Positions 7,603 to 16,462 of a DNA stretch of 34,299 bases are shown here, piece by piece. The translations under genes were made by a program, and so were the position numbers. The stretch lies in contig PRDI01000022.1 in assembly GCA_003345595.1 (NCBI GenBank), positions 1 to 34,299 of the forward strand, written 5' to 3'. Origin of the DNA: Candidatus Thorarchaeota archaeon (lineage in GTDB: Archaea; Asgardarchaeota; Thorarchaeia; Thorarchaeales; Thorarchaeaceae). Below the pieces are notes generated by a model that worked only from the letters and a program-made list of their open reading frames with translations, was not told the DNA's origin and made no database searches. Every line of letters begins with the position of its first letter. The stretch's first letter is position 1.

Positions 7603-8369
7603 TTCCTCCAGCTAAGGAGCTTCGACCGATCCACTTCTCCGCCAACAACCCTCAAGTATGCATCTTCAAGGTTCTTCGCTCCGACCTGCTGAACTATCTC
7701 ACTGGGCGGGCCAATTGTAGTCAGTGAGCCTTCATTCAGTATGCCTATGATGTCGCAGCTGTCTTCTGCGAATCTAGTCATATGAGTACACATGAAGAAC
7801 GTCGTATTGGTTTCCTCTGCCAGCGCGAGGATCAAGTCGCGCACCAGCACGCCAGCCGCTGGATCGAGCCGCGAAGTCGGTTCATCTAGGAATACCAGCC
7901 TCGGCTCATGCAGAAGTGTTGATGCCACCAGCACCTTCTGTTTCATGCCCGATGAGTATGACTCGAGAAGGTCGTTCTGACGGCTCTCAAGACCAAGAAT
8001 GCCAAGAAGCGAGTCGATCCTCCTGTGGAGTTCTTCGCCGCCCTTTCTCCTCAGAGCTCCAACGAACTCAAGGAACTCGACAGCAGATAGCTTTGAGTAG
8101 AGACCCGGGGACTCGGGCAGAAGTCCTGTCGCCTCTTTCACTCTGTTCCGATTCTTGCTCACATCGAACCCGCACACAGTAGCTGTGCCGCTACTCTGTC
8201 TGAGGAGTCCCGAGAGGATTCTTACGGTCGTTGTCTTCCCGGCACCATTCGGGCCCAAGAGCCCGAAACGACTGCCCTCCATCACTGTGAGACTCAGGTC
8301 CTTGACAGCCTGAATGGATCCAAACATCTTGCTCAGCAAATGAGTCTGTATGCTGATTCCGTTTCCCAC
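7599..8369 (-). CDS. ABC-2 type transporter ATP-binding protein
   Basis: This 256-residue ATPase drives the permease encoded downstream. Visible motifs are Walker A GPNGAGKTT (residues 39-47), a degenerate Q-loop in LLPESPGLY (Glu where Gln is usual, frequent in ABC-2 exporters), signature YSSGMKQK (138-144), Walker B LVFLDEPTSRLDP (158-170) and an H-loop in CTHM. The C-terminus lacks a regulatory domain. The GTG start at 8369 lies about 30 bp after a minus-strand TATA box, giving a short leader. Confidence 0.9.
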   Translation of the reverse strand: MGNGISIQTHLLSKMFGSIQAVKDLSLTVMEGSRFGLLGPNGAGKTTTVRILSGLLRQSSGTATVCGFDVSKNRNRVKEATGLLPESPGLYSKLSAVEFLEFVGALRRKGGEELHRRIDSLLGILGLESRQNDLLESYSSGMKQKVLVASTLLHEPRLVFLDEPTSRLDPAAGVLVRDLILALAEETNTTFFMCTHMTRFAEDSCDIIGILNEGSLTTIGPPSEIVQQVGAKNLEDAYLRVVGGEVDRSKLLSWRK

Positions 8370-8400
8370 TATCGATACCCATCAGCAGTCCCAAGAAGAT

Positions 8401-8410
8401 TGTATATAAG
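8401..8410 (-). promoter_or_regulatory. TATA box of the ABC-2 exporter operon
   Basis: Read on the minus strand this is CTTATATACA, 31-41 bp before GTG 8369. Transcription should start near 8379 and leave a leader of about 10 bases. No other strong candidate is seen nearby. Confidence 0.5.
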
Positions 8411-8595
8411 AGGTTCCAGCGGCGCAAGACATTGTGCTGAACGCAGGTACTAGTTGCCCAGTTTTCTGAGAACCATCTCGCGTCAGTACTTGTGCATTGG
8501 ATGCTACAACAGTCAAGTAGCCTGCCGGCATTCGATTCTGTTCTCTCGGCCCAAAAAAGGGAATCTATTTCAGAGGGTCTGCACAACGAATTTCC

Positions 8596-8625
8596 TGAAT
8601 CTTCGGATTCAAACCAAAGGAGGTT
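8596..8625 (+). promoter_or_regulatory. UUCG hairpin and strong Shine-Dalgarno before the amino-acid importer
   Basis: TGAATC-TTCG-GATTCA (8596-8611) is a perfect 6-bp stem capped by a UUCG-type tetraloop. Five bases later comes AAAGGAGGTT (8616-8625), a strong Shine-Dalgarno 6 bases before the TTG start at 8632. The ribosome site decides that non-ATG start. The hairpin may stabilise or control the 5' leader. Confidence 0.5.
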
Positions 8626-8631
8626 AGAATA

Positions 8632-9426
8632 TTGGCTGGATCAAGCGGATCAACCGGAATGATGGCTCTCGCGCTGATAGTCGGACTGATTATCGGCTTT
8701 GGGGCAGGCTTCTTTGCACCGACATTGATTCCACCGACTGATGATTACGACAGAATCAAGGCGCGTGGTACGATCATTGTCGGAACAAACTCAGGATGGC
8801 CGCCATTCGAGATGTTCAACACGACCACAAGTACATTGTACGGGTTCGATATTGACCTTGCTGAGCTTGTGGCTGATTACCTTAACGTGACTGTTGAATG
8901 GATTGACATGGACTTCGGTGCTCTGATAGGCGCATGTCAGGCAGGTACAATCGATATGATCGCTTCAGCGACCTTCATAACTCCAGCGCGTAATGCGGTT
9001 CTTCAACCGACGACATGGTACATTAGGACAAACGAAGTCATTGTTGTCAAGGCCAATTCAACACTCGCCATCGGCAACCTCACCGATCTCGTCGGACACG
9101 ACGTGGGAGTTCAAACAGGAACAGTTGAGGACGAAGAACTGTCAGCCATCTTGAGCGAAACAGATCTACATAGATATCCTCTTACTGAAACATTGTTCCA
9201 AGATTTGGAGTCAGGCGCTCTTGAGGCGGTGTATGTGGACGAGCCGATTGTTGGTTTGTACAGCACTGTCTATGCTATCAAGATAATATTCACAGTGCCA
9301 GCTCCGCCAACAGCGTTCTACATACGGTATGGTAGCGACAGGCTTGCTGCAGCAGTAAACAGTGCCATTGCTCTGGGATTCGCAGACGGAACAGTGGATG
9401 CCCTAATTGCAAAGTGGTTTGGGTGA
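8632..9426 (+). CDS. Amino-acid ABC transporter substrate-binding protein
   Basis: This 264-residue family-3 solute-binding protein (PBPb domain) is membrane anchored by an N-terminal helix (MMALALIVGLIIGFGAGFF) rather than by a lipobox cysteine. The domain begins with GTIIVGTNSGWPPFE and continues with the FDIDLAELVA helix, the ITPARN segment whose Arg usually clamps the ligand carboxylate, and an AVYVDEPIV hinge segment. These are hallmarks of polar amino-acid receptors (GlnH/HisJ type); the exact ligand cannot be read. The TTG start is supported by AAAGGAGGTT. It is the first gene of a four-gene importer operon. Confidence 0.88.
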   Translation: MAGSSGSTGMMALALIVGLIIGFGAGFFAPTLIPPTDDYDRIKARGTIIVGTNSGWPPFEMFNTTTSTLYGFDIDLAELVADYLNVTVEWIDMDFGALIGACQAGTIDMIASATFITPARNAVLQPTTWYIRTNEVIVVKANSTLAIGNLTDLVGHDVGVQTGTVEDEELSAILSETDLHRYPLTETLFQDLESGALEAVYVDEPIVGLYSTVYAIKIIFTVPAPPTAFYIRYGSDRLAAAVNSAIALGFADGTVDALIAKWFG

Positions 9427-9432
9427 AAGTGA

Positions 9433-10125
9433 GTGCAAGAGTCGCAGGGATTATTCGAGATCCTAATACTGATTATGACTAGAGGCCTCCCTACGGCTCT
9501 TGCTCTCACATTTCTTTCTTTGTTGATTGGATTCTTGGTAGGGATTGGACTTGCCTTGATGCGTGTATATGGTCCGATTGAACTGCGATGGATCTCATCA
9601 GGCTATGAGAAGATATTCCGAGGGATTCCTCTGCTTGTCCTTCTCTTCATATTTGCTATTGGATTGTTGAGGCTCTTCTTATGGACAGGCTCTCTGTTCA
9701 ATGCATTATTCACTGCTTCCATTTTTGCCCTTGCCTTAAGGAGTGCAGCATATCAGTCTGAGATATTCCGTGGCGCGATAATGTCTGTCGATCCCGGTCA
9801 GATGATGGCCGCGCGATCATTAGGAATGACTGACTATCAAGCAACTCGGAAGATTATCCTGCCACAGGCACTGCGACTCTCCGTACCGGGGTGGACAAAT
9901 GAATATGCAGTCGTCATCAAAGACACGTCATTGGTTAGCGCAATCGGCGTTCCTGAACTGATATATCATGGCATGGCATTTAGCTGGACCTATCCAGCAC
10001 TCTTTCTTGGAATCATCACTGTGACTTCAATCATCTATTTCCTCTTTACCTATCCTGTCACAAAATACGTCGGGGAGAGTATGACTTCGAAACTCAGAAG
10101 TCTTGGACTAGGCGGCGGCAGATAA
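9433..10125 (+). CDS. Amino-acid ABC transporter permease 1
   Basis: This 230-residue protein has about five membrane helices. The cytoplasmic EAA-type loop ([23 protein letters not shown]), which docks on the ATPase, lies near residue 130, and the [10 protein letters not shown] segment of the His/Glu/Gln/Arg permease family is present. It starts at GTG 9433, 6 bp after the binding-protein gene. Its stop overlaps the start of the ATPase gene by one base (TAATG). It pairs with permease 2 encoded after the ATPase, presumably as a heterodimer. Confidence 0.88.
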   Translation: MQESQGLFEILILIMTRGLPTALALTFLSLLIGFLVGIGLALMRVYGPIELRWISSGYEKIFRGIPLLVLLFIFAIGLLRLFLWTGSLFNALFTASIFALALRSAAYQSEIFRGAIMSVDPGQMMAARSLGMTDYQATRKIILPQALRLSVPGWTNEYAVVIKDTSLVSAIGVPELIYHGMAFSWTYPALFLGIITVTSIIYFLFTYPVTKYVGESMTSKLRSLGLGGGR

Positions 10126-10889
10126 TGGTAGCAGTCCTAGAAGTACGAGACATATGGAAAGCGTATGACACACTTGAGGTGCTAAAAGGGATATCCTTTG
10201 ATGTGCAGAAAGGAGAGGTGAAGGTGATCTTTGGACCGAGTGGATCGGGCAAGAGCACTCTCTTAAGAGTCATCAACATGCTGACCCCTCCCGACAAAGG
10301 AGAGGTATTCCTTTGCGGGCAAAGCTTGATGGACAGTAAGGCAGATCTCTGTAAATTGCGGACCCGTATTGGCTTTGTTTTCCAGAACTTCAATCTCTTT
10401 GCACATCTGAAGGCAATAGACAACGTCAGTATAGGACCTCGCTTGGTGCTTGGCATGACAAAGGAAGAGGCAAATGACGCGGCACACAGGGCTCTAGAGA
10501 AAGTCCACATGAGTAACTGGAGCCATCACTATCCAGCTCAGCTCAGTGGAGGACAACAACAACGTGTGGGAATTGCCCGGTCAATAGCAATGAATCCCGA
10601 AGTGATCTTGTTTGATGAGCCAACTTCTGCACTTGACCCAGAGTTGATTGGCGAAGTGCTGCAAGTCATGCTCGATCTTGCCCAGGAAGGAACAACCATG
10701 GTCGTCGTGACGCACGAAATGGGATTTGCGCGTGCTGTTTCAAGTGAAATGATCTTCATGGATAAGGGCGTTGTCGTTGAGAAAGGTACGCCCCAACATT
10801 TCTTCCAGGATGCCCAATCTGAGAGAGCAAAACACTTCCTCAGAAAGTTGGAAGTCTTGTATGGACAGAGCGAGACTGAGAAAACCTGA
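10125..10889 (+). CDS. Amino-acid ABC transporter ATP-binding protein (GlnQ/HisP type)
   Basis: This 254-residue ATPase energises the two flanking permeases. It has Walker [10 protein letters not shown] near residue 37, Q-loop FVFQNFNLF, signature LSGGQQQR, Walker [14 protein letters not shown] and H-loop VTHEMGFA; the last two segments are characteristic of polar amino-acid importers. Length is typical. It overlaps the permease gene by one base, showing coupled translation. Confidence 0.93.
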   Translation: MVAVLEVRDIWKAYDTLEVLKGISFDVQKGEVKVIFGPSGSGKSTLLRVINMLTPPDKGEVFLCGQSLMDSKADLCKLRTRIGFVFQNFNLFAHLKAIDNVSIGPRLVLGMTKEEANDAAHRALEKVHMSNWSHHYPAQLSGGQQQRVGIARSIAMNPEVILFDEPTSALDPELIGEVLQVMLDLAQEGTTMVVVTHEMGFARAVSSEMIFMDKGVVVEKGTPQHFFQDAQSERAKHFLRKLEVLYGQSETEKT

Positions 10890-10907
10890 GTAGCCGGAGG
10901 AATTCAA

Positions 10908-11651
10908 TTGAGAACGGCACCACCGACCTGTTTCTTCGAAATGGTGGGGATAGGAGAATACTATCCTGACTTGGTCAGTGGTTTTTCCATGACAATGGGG
11001 CTGTATTTGTTTGCTCTCTTTCTGGGACTGGGTCTCGGAATAGTATTGGCCATTTCTCGACACTATGGGGGTCCCATAGTGACTAGGATATCTACAGGAT
11101 TCATTGAGATTATGAGAGGCACACCCCTGCTGGCCCAGATTCTTCTTATCACTATACTCCCCTATGCACTTAGCATACCGGCCGAATACACGTCGTGGCA
11201 GATCATAGTTCCTGACATTTACGGAATTGAACGTGTTGTTCTGAACACTAGAATTCTGCTGTGTGCACTTGCCTTAGGCCTAAATAGTGCAGCATACCAG
11301 GCGGAGTACTTCCGTGGTGCTCTTTCGTCTCTATCTGCTGGTCAAACACTTGCAGCTCAGTCAATTGGCATGACTAAGCGCCAGGAAATCAGACACATAG
11401 CACTGCCTCAAAGCCTCAGACGCGCGATACCTGCATGGTCGAATGAAGCAGTCTATCTTCCTATATATACCAGTGTCGCCTACATTGTGGGCGTTCCTGA
11501 ATTTCTAAGTGCAGCCACACTGGTAGTTGCACGTACGTATGAGGCACTCCTAGTGTATTTCATTACTGCGGTCATATTCCTGGTCTTGGTAAGTTTCATC
11601 ACATTGTTGTTGAACCGCATCTATGAACGTATCAGGATTCCCGGAGTCTAG
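10908..11651 (+). CDS. Amino-acid ABC transporter permease 2
   Basis: This 247-residue permease starts at TTG 10908, with GGAGG seven bases upstream. It has about five helices, the family segment NSAAYQAEYFRGAL, and an EAA loop (AAQSIGMTKRQEIRHIALPQSLR). It completes the four-gene importer: receptor, permease 1, ATPase, permease 2. An insertion of about 20 residues between helices (YTSWQIIVPDIYGIE) distinguishes it from permease 1. It is convergent with the gene ending at 11771. Confidence 0.88.
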   Translation: MRTAPPTCFFEMVGIGEYYPDLVSGFSMTMGLYLFALFLGLGLGIVLAISRHYGGPIVTRISTGFIEIMRGTPLLAQILLITILPYALSIPAEYTSWQIIVPDIYGIERVVLNTRILLCALALGLNSAAYQAEYFRGALSSLSAGQTLAAQSIGMTKRQEIRHIALPQSLRRAIPAWSNEAVYLPIYTSVAYIVGVPEFLSAATLVVARTYEALLVYFITAVIFLVLVSFITLLLNRIYERIRIPGV

Positions 11652-11770
11652 TGAGAGAGGACCAGTTGCTCCTTTTCCCCGTACCATTCATGCTGGCATG
11701 GCCGAGTCAGGACAAACATCTGTGGTGCACCAACGCCGGGCTCAGCAATCCGTTCCTCGGCCTAGGTCCT

Positions 11771-12340
11771 CTAGACAAGAGGTGGTGATTCCTCAACCCG
11801 ATGAGCCTCCTTGGCAATCGTCGCTTCTACTTGGAAGGCCAGAGCACCCGCGACAAACAAGCTCGATGTGGATATTACCCAGACGTTCCAAGCCAGAGGC
11901 CACTCGACAAAGGGAAAGGAGCGTTGTGGTCCAAGAACAAGGCTCACGAATGCGGCGATCAGGTATGCCAAGCCAGACCAGCAACCTACGCCTTTCTCGA
12001 TGACACGCCGCCCAGATATGACTTGTCTGTGCAATCTAGAGAGCAAAACAAGAAATACCGCGGCCAGTAGGATGACAACAACCAGTGAGATGCCTGTCCC
12101 CAGAAGAGTTGCAAGACCTACAGAGACAGTTGTTTCCAAGAGTAGCACTAGAGGAACGACGGTTGCCACTACCGTGTCTGCCACTCTCTTTGACAATGTA
12201 ATCACACACTCATTGTCCAAACACACTTCGGCGCTATAAACAGGGACCCGAGGCGCCGATGCAAGCGTCAGCAGACCAATTCGCTCATGCAGGCTTCGTG
12301 CCGACGCAGAGGACGGCTCCTGCGTAACCTTTTGTTTCAC
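11771..12340 (-). CDS. Hypothetical membrane protein, four helices
   Basis: A minus-strand frame of 189 codons encodes an N-terminal soluble part with two cysteines (CLDNEC), then four hydrophobic helices (VVATVVPLVLLLE, LVVVILLAAVFLVLL, a Trp-containing helix and a final helix) and an acidic tail. The first ~18 codons overlap the end of the methyltransferase gene at 12285. The true start may therefore be GTG 12226, which precedes CLDNEC and is 59 bp after the methyltransferase stop. Co-directional placement suggests an operon with the methyltransferase. No family recognised. Confidence 0.55.
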   Translation of the reverse strand: MKQKVTQEPSSASARSLHERIGLLTLASAPRVPVYSAEVCLDNECVITLSKRVADTVVATVVPLVLLLETTVSVGLATLLGTGISLVVVILLAAVFLVLLSRLHRQVISGRRVIEKGVGCWSGLAYLIAAFVSLVLGPQRSFPFVEWPLAWNVWVISTSSLFVAGALAFQVEATIAKEAHRVEESPPLV

Positions 12341-13118
12341 GATTCCGCATCAAAACATCCTTCAGTCGTCCTATAGGCATCATTCGTCGTCGGAATTTGC
12401 CGTTTCTCGCCATGTCCCATGCGACTCGACCAATCATTCGGAGCAGTTTCCAAGTTCCTCCTACTACATCCTCGATTTCACGGATTCTATATTTGTAGTC
12501 CACTATCTCCTGGCCTGTATTCTCCAGACCCGCCTCAGCGAAGTACGTCTTCCATTGAGACATCGTGGGAATCTTCAGCGGTAGTCCAACTGCCTGTTCG
12601 AACCCTTCCAGTACTCTCTCAATCTTCGGTTTCACCTCTGGGGGTATCTCGTCTGCGAGGAAGAGCTCATTCACTCCGAGCTTTCCGCCGGGACGGAGAA
12701 CCCTTGCGAACTCGTGAAAGGCACGGGGCTTCTCCAGAAAGACCGACACGAACTCGGTCATCAACACATCAAACTCAGCATCACCGAAGTCCAGCTTGTA
12801 CGCATCCCCTTGCTGAAACTCGACGCGGTCTTCGACGCCCCACTCGGCGACTCTCTTCCGGGCCTTCTCGACCATGCTGGGCGAGATGTCCACTCCTATC
12901 AGATGGCAGCCGGTGTTCATCGCAATCCTGCACGCACTGTATCCGGTACCGCAACCCACAACGAGCACCCGGGTGTTGTTGTCTATTTCGAGCAACTCGG
13001 TAATCCGGTCAGACGCACCTAGACCACCCCAATGGAAGTACGGTATGCCCATTGTTGCTGCGTAGTCGTAATAACCCATTTCATCCAGATTTCGACGGTC
13101 CCGCACCTCGTACACCAC
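12285..13118 (-). CDS. Class I SAM-dependent methyltransferase
   Basis: This 277-residue protein has a Rossmann methyltransferase core: motif I VLVVGCGTGYSA (residues 51-62), the acidic ribose-binding D77 in GVDIS, a QGDAYKLDF motif, and RVLRPGGKLGVNE after strand 5. That is the UbiE/sterol-methyltransferase-like arrangement (Methyltransf_11/25). The C-terminal ~100 residues, with a basic patch (RNGKFRRRMMP), may bind membrane or substrate. Substrate is unknown. The GTG start at 13118 lies about 40 bp after a good BRE/TATA pair. Confidence 0.87.
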   Translation of the reverse strand: MVYEVRDRRNLDEMGYYDYAATMGIPYFHWGGLGASDRITELLEIDNNTRVLVVGCGTGYSACRIAMNTGCHLIGVDISPSMVEKARKRVAEWGVEDRVEFQQGDAYKLDFGDAEFDVLMTEFVSVFLEKPRAFHEFARVLRPGGKLGVNELFLADEIPPEVKPKIERVLEGFEQAVGLPLKIPTMSQWKTYFAEAGLENTGQEIVDYKYRIREIEDVVGGTWKLLRMIGRVAWDMARNGKFRRRMMPIGRLKDVLMRNRETKGYAGAVLCVGTKPA

Positions 13119-13157
13119 ACTCGAAGCCTACACTATGACCTCGCCCTCTATCGAATT

Positions 13158-13172
13158 CTCTTATAGGTTTCC
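13158..13172 (-). promoter_or_regulatory. BRE/TATA of the methyltransferase gene
   Basis: Read on the minus strand this is GGAAACCTATAAGAG: a purine-rich BRE followed by CTATAAG. The predicted start of transcription is about 20 bases before GTG 13118. Confidence 0.55.
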
Positions 13173-13270
13173 TTCAGCGCTTGCTTATCTGACGTTCAGG
13201 CCAGAGGGACAGCAGGTATGCTGATACTGTATGATGATTCCGTCTGCACCGTCCCTATTCCAGGCGCGTC

Positions 13271-14473
13271 CTACCTGGCCCTGTGGTACGGGTCTGTCTC
13301 GCCGATTGAGCGATACATTGCCGTGTGCAGAGCAACGTTCCTTGGGTCCGTAAGAGCGGTGCCCATCCCGTTGAGGACATACCCGTATCCTATCTCGGCT
13401 TGCGGGTCGGCAAATCCAAATGAACCTCCTGTCCCTGCCATCCCGAACGAGCTAGGAGAACCGTAGGGGTTCTTCGGAGAGGGCTTCATGAAGCCGAGTG
13501 AAAATGGTATCTCTACTTTCAGGAGCCGATCTCGGAATCCGTGCAGTGGTGCGACAGGTGGTGTCATTAGCTGCCGGAGTGTTTCCTCTCTCAGCCCAAG
13601 CTCTTTTCCGCCCGTCGCAAAGACGCTGTATGCATGAGCAAGGGCGCGAGCCGTTCCTACACCCCCTCCCGATGGGACTTCGAAATTCCTAGCATAGACA
13701 TGGTCTTTGTCCAAGGAATGCTCACTCCCCAACAGCGCTCTGCGGAATGCCGAACGCGGGTTCATCACCGCGAGAACCAAGGATACCGGCATGCCGCGCA
13801 TAGCCGAAAAGCCGACGTTTGCTGCTCGAAGGGTGGCCAGCCTAGTATCCGGAATCTCTTCGGGAAGTCGAATGTAGAAGTCGAGCCCGAGCGGAGTGGC
13901 AATCTCATCCTGAAAGTACTGCCCTATGCTGCGGCCTTTGGGGTCGACCCGACGCAAGATTTCGCTTTGGAAGTATCCAAGGGTAATGGCGTGGTAACCC
14001 TGCTGCGTTCCTGGCTCCCAAGCCGGTTTCTGCCGCGCTAGGACTACCGCCAGGCGGTCGAGGTCTGCTAAGATGTCCCTGTCACCCTGTTCCTCGAAAT
14101 AGAAGAGACCCGCCTGGTGTGCCAGCAGTTCCCGGATGGTGATCTTGTCCTTGCCCTGCTGGGCAAACTCGGGCCAGTACTTTGAAACACGCTCGTCGTA
14201 GTCAAACAGCCCCCGTGAATGAGCAAGCGCCATGGCCAGACCGGCCATTCCCTTCGTGGTCGACCACACGATCACCATGGTGTCCTCTTCCCAAGGCTCT
14301 CCAGTGGCCTCGTTCCTGACGCCGCCCCATAGGTCGACTACCTTCTCCCCCTGGTGGTAGACACAACAGGCGGCACCAAGCTCATTGCGGCGCTCGAAGT
14401 TCTGAGCAAAGGCTTCCTGCACATCTTCGAAACCCGGCTTGACAAAACCTGATATCGCACTGCTCTTGGTCAT
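13271..14473 (-). CDS. Serine hydrolase, beta-lactamase / class VIII esterase family
   Basis: This 400-residue cytosolic protein has the class C beta-lactamase fold. Motifs are S71-T-T-K74 (nucleophile and general base), Y160 in QQGYHAITLGYF (the YxN-equivalent tyrosine, here followed by HA), and a Gly-rich FGMAGTGGSFGFADP at residues ~343-357 in place of the KTG box. This set is typical of EstB-like class VIII carboxylesterases rather than true lactamases. No signal peptide is present. The start ATG 14473 gives MTKSSAISGF. It is divergent from the E2-like gene, and the spacer carries a 12-bp inverted repeat. Confidence 0.87.
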   Translation of the reverse strand: MTKSSAISGFVKPGFEDVQEAFAQNFERRNELGAACCVYHQGEKVVDLWGGVRNEATGEPWEEDTMVIVWSTTKGMAGLAMALAHSRGLFDYDERVSKYWPEFAQQGKDKITIRELLAHQAGLFYFEEQGDRDILADLDRLAVVLARQKPAWEPGTQQGYHAITLGYFQSEILRRVDPKGRSIGQYFQDEIATPLGLDFYIRLPEEIPDTRLATLRAANVGFSAMRGMPVSLVLAVMNPRSAFRRALLGSEHSLDKDHVYARNFEVPSGGGVGTARALAHAYSVFATGGKELGLREETLRQLMTPPVAPLHGFRDRLLKVEIPFSLGFMKPSPKNPYGSPSSFGMAGTGGSFGFADPQAEIGYGYVLNGMGTALTDPRNVALHTAMYRSIGETDPYHRAR

Positions 14474-14552
14474 TTCAGTTCACCTTGGACTGCGTTCGCT
14501 TCACCGCGGCACTTCGAGCCTGAATCCAATCGGAGTGCTCGTCGTCGCTCAG

Positions 14553-14669
14553 AATCATGAGAACCCACCGTATATTATAAATAACGCGGGAACCTGATTT
14601 CCAAGACTAGGAACTTTGGTGTTCGCAGAAGGGACAAAGTGCTCTCGCACTTCTGATGTTCTCATGATT
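14553..14669. promoter_or_regulatory. 12-bp inverted repeat in a divergent promoter region
   Basis: AATCATGAGAAC (14553-14564) is perfectly inverted as GTTCTCATGATT (14658-14669). The right site itself extends into a palindrome, TTCTCA-TGAT-TGAGAA. Between the two sites, TATATTATAAATAA (14571-14584) can serve as TATA for either direction. The arrangement suggests one regulator acting on both the hydrolase (minus) and the E2-like gene (plus). Confidence 0.45.
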
Positions 14670-14689
14670 GAGAATGAGGTTCATTGTTT

Positions 14690-15517
14690 ATGACTTCGCG
14701 AAGGCAGGACTCAGATGTGAAGCCCGAAGAGCCGGCAGGTGCTGTTTCTTTCAGGGAAATAACCCGCAGATCCATCTGGCCCGTAGAACTTCTCAATAAC
14801 GTCGCACCAAAACACCGTATCTATGGACTGGTTGAGGTCGATGTGACCAAGGCCCGCAGGTTCATCTCAGAGAATGAAGCGAAGACCGGGGAGAAGCTGT
14901 CCTTCACAGCTTGGGTGACAAAGTGTGTTGCTCAAGCCGTCAGCGAGCATAAAGAAGTCCAAGCCTTCAAGAAAGGGAAAAAGAAGCTCATTGTCTTCGA
15001 TGACGTCGACGTTGGCCTGATCATAGAACGGCAGATGGAATCAGTGAGGGCCGCCATCCCATACACTGTGAGGAAGGCGAATGAGAAGAGCTTCAGGCAG
15101 ATTCATGATGAGATTCGCCGAGCACAAAGCCCCAGTGCACCCGTCGGATTTGGTGAAGAACTTCCTAGGTCAGTCCGCGTCTTTCTCCGCCTGCCAGGCC
15201 TCCTGAGGAAGCCTTTCTGGTGGAAGATCAATTCGGACCCATTCATGAAGAAGCGCTTCTTGGGCACTGTCGCTGTCACAGCAGTGGGCATGTTCGGGAG
15301 GGGCGGGGGATGGGCCATTCCAGTCGGTCTGCACCCAGTCGTGTTCGCATTGGGTGGAATCGCTAGCAGACCAAGGGATTTAGCTAACACAGCAGACATT
15401 GGCGAATACCTCAGCATGACTGTGATGTTCGATGAAGAGGTGTCTCTTGGTGCCCCCGCGACGAGGTTTACTGCCAGACTCTTGGAACTCATGCAGTCTG
15501 GCTTTGGACTCGAATGA
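14690..15517 (+). CDS. E2 acyltransferase-like protein lacking the catalytic motif
   Basis: About 275 residues resemble the catalytic domain of 2-oxo-acid dehydrogenase E2 (CAT/CATRA fold), including LSFTAWVTKCVAQAVSEH, DVDVGLIIER and SIGEYLSMT-like segments (here DIGEYLSMTVMFDEE). There are no lipoyl or E1/E3-binding domains. At the site of the conserved HxxxDG near the C-terminus (DHRVVDGAPA in canonical E2) this protein reads DEEVSLGAPA, so the catalytic His and Asp are both replaced. It is therefore probably not a standard acyltransferase. I prefer ATG 14690 (GAGGT 10 bases upstream) over TTG 14684. No E1 or E3 genes are nearby. Confidence 0.75.
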   Translation: MTSRRQDSDVKPEEPAGAVSFREITRRSIWPVELLNNVAPKHRIYGLVEVDVTKARRFISENEAKTGEKLSFTAWVTKCVAQAVSEHKEVQAFKKGKKKLIVFDDVDVGLIIERQMESVRAAIPYTVRKANEKSFRQIHDEIRRAQSPSAPVGFGEELPRSVRVFLRLPGLLRKPFWWKINSDPFMKKRFLGTVAVTAVGMFGRGGGWAIPVGLHPVVFALGGIASRPRDLANTADIGEYLSMTVMFDEEVSLGAPATRFTARLLELMQSGFGLE

Positions 15518-15601
15518 GTGCCAGTGTGGAGCTGTTTGGAAAGGAGTCATCCAGTAGAGCTGCGCCTTCATTTCAGAAGCACGTCTTAGACCGCCCAGAC
15601 C

Positions 15602-16249
15602 CTAGTTGGGCATTGCTGCCGTTAACTGAGCCTGGCTTTTTTCCACACGCCAGAGGACAATGGCGAGCACCGCAGCCCATAGCATGTAGCCATAGACCAT
15701 AATGCGCTCCACAAGCCCTACCCACGGCGTAGGCTGTCCTGCCTCAACTTGGGCCACGCCGAGGAAGGGCAAAATACCCAACACGAGATACATCAAGACC
15801 GTCCCAATCGAGTAGAGGCGGAACTGCTTTCCGAATGCAGTAGCTGCGAATCCTATCATCAGCAGAATGAAGAGCACAGTCACAGCCGCGATGATCTGAT
15901 GTATGGTGTCAGTGAGCGTTGCCTCGGCCCCAATTGGGTGCATTGGAAAGAACAACACCCCCACCAAGCCGACTACCGCATATCCCGCCAGCAGGCCTCC
16001 CGTGAAGCGCAGGACGGGCTTTCGACTAGCTGCTACCCAGACGCCTGATGCGAACGCAATCACAAGCACATCATGCATGAGGTAAAGCGGAACGACCAGC
16101 GACCTTGAGGGAGCACCGATAGCGCCCAGCTCACTGATATATTGAGAGGCGAAGTCATAGCCCTCGTATGATAGCCCTCCGATTATGTCAGTACCGACAT
16201 AGAGCAGCGAAGAGAGGATGCCGCAGATGAGTAGGACCTTTCGTGACAT
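15602..16249 (-). CDS. DUF998-family membrane protein
   Basis: This 215-residue protein has six hydrophobic helices and begins with VLLICGILSSLLYVGTDIIGG, typical of DUF998 proteins. Further family features are SQYISELGAIGAPSR after helix 1, FFPMHPIG in the middle and the HQIIAAVTVLF helix. Function is unknown; the family occurs in bacteria and archaea. I chose ATG 16249 because AAGGAG lies eight bases before it and the domain begins there; the frame stays open upstream but is not protein-like. Confidence 0.82.
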   Translation of the reverse strand: MSRKVLLICGILSSLLYVGTDIIGGLSYEGYDFASQYISELGAIGAPSRSLVVPLYLMHDVLVIAFASGVWVAASRKPVLRFTGGLLAGYAVVGLVGVLFFPMHPIGAEATLTDTIHQIIAAVTVLFILLMIGFAATAFGKQFRLYSIGTVLMYLVLGILPFLGVAQVEAGQPTPWVGLVERIMVYGYMLWAAVLAIVLWRVEKSQAQLTAAMPN

Positions 16250-16462
16250 GCTTGCACTCCTTATCTGGGTGTGCTCTAGAACACATCTCTGGCAATTAAG
16301 TTTCATTCCCGGTGCCGGATTAGCTATCGCACAGGTGAACGACAGAGCTGGGTCGAGGGAAACCTGCAGTCGCCGAAAAGGCCCATCATATTTGGAACTC
16401 ATAATCCTCATTAGAGAGTCTGTCTTGATTCGTACTTCCTGAACAGAGTATCGGTGAAATGA

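Noticed and set aside
12419..13003. A 194-codon plus-strand frame.
   Set aside because: It lies entirely opposite the methyltransferase gene and has an Arg/Ser/Pro-rich low-quality composition typical of an antisense shadow.
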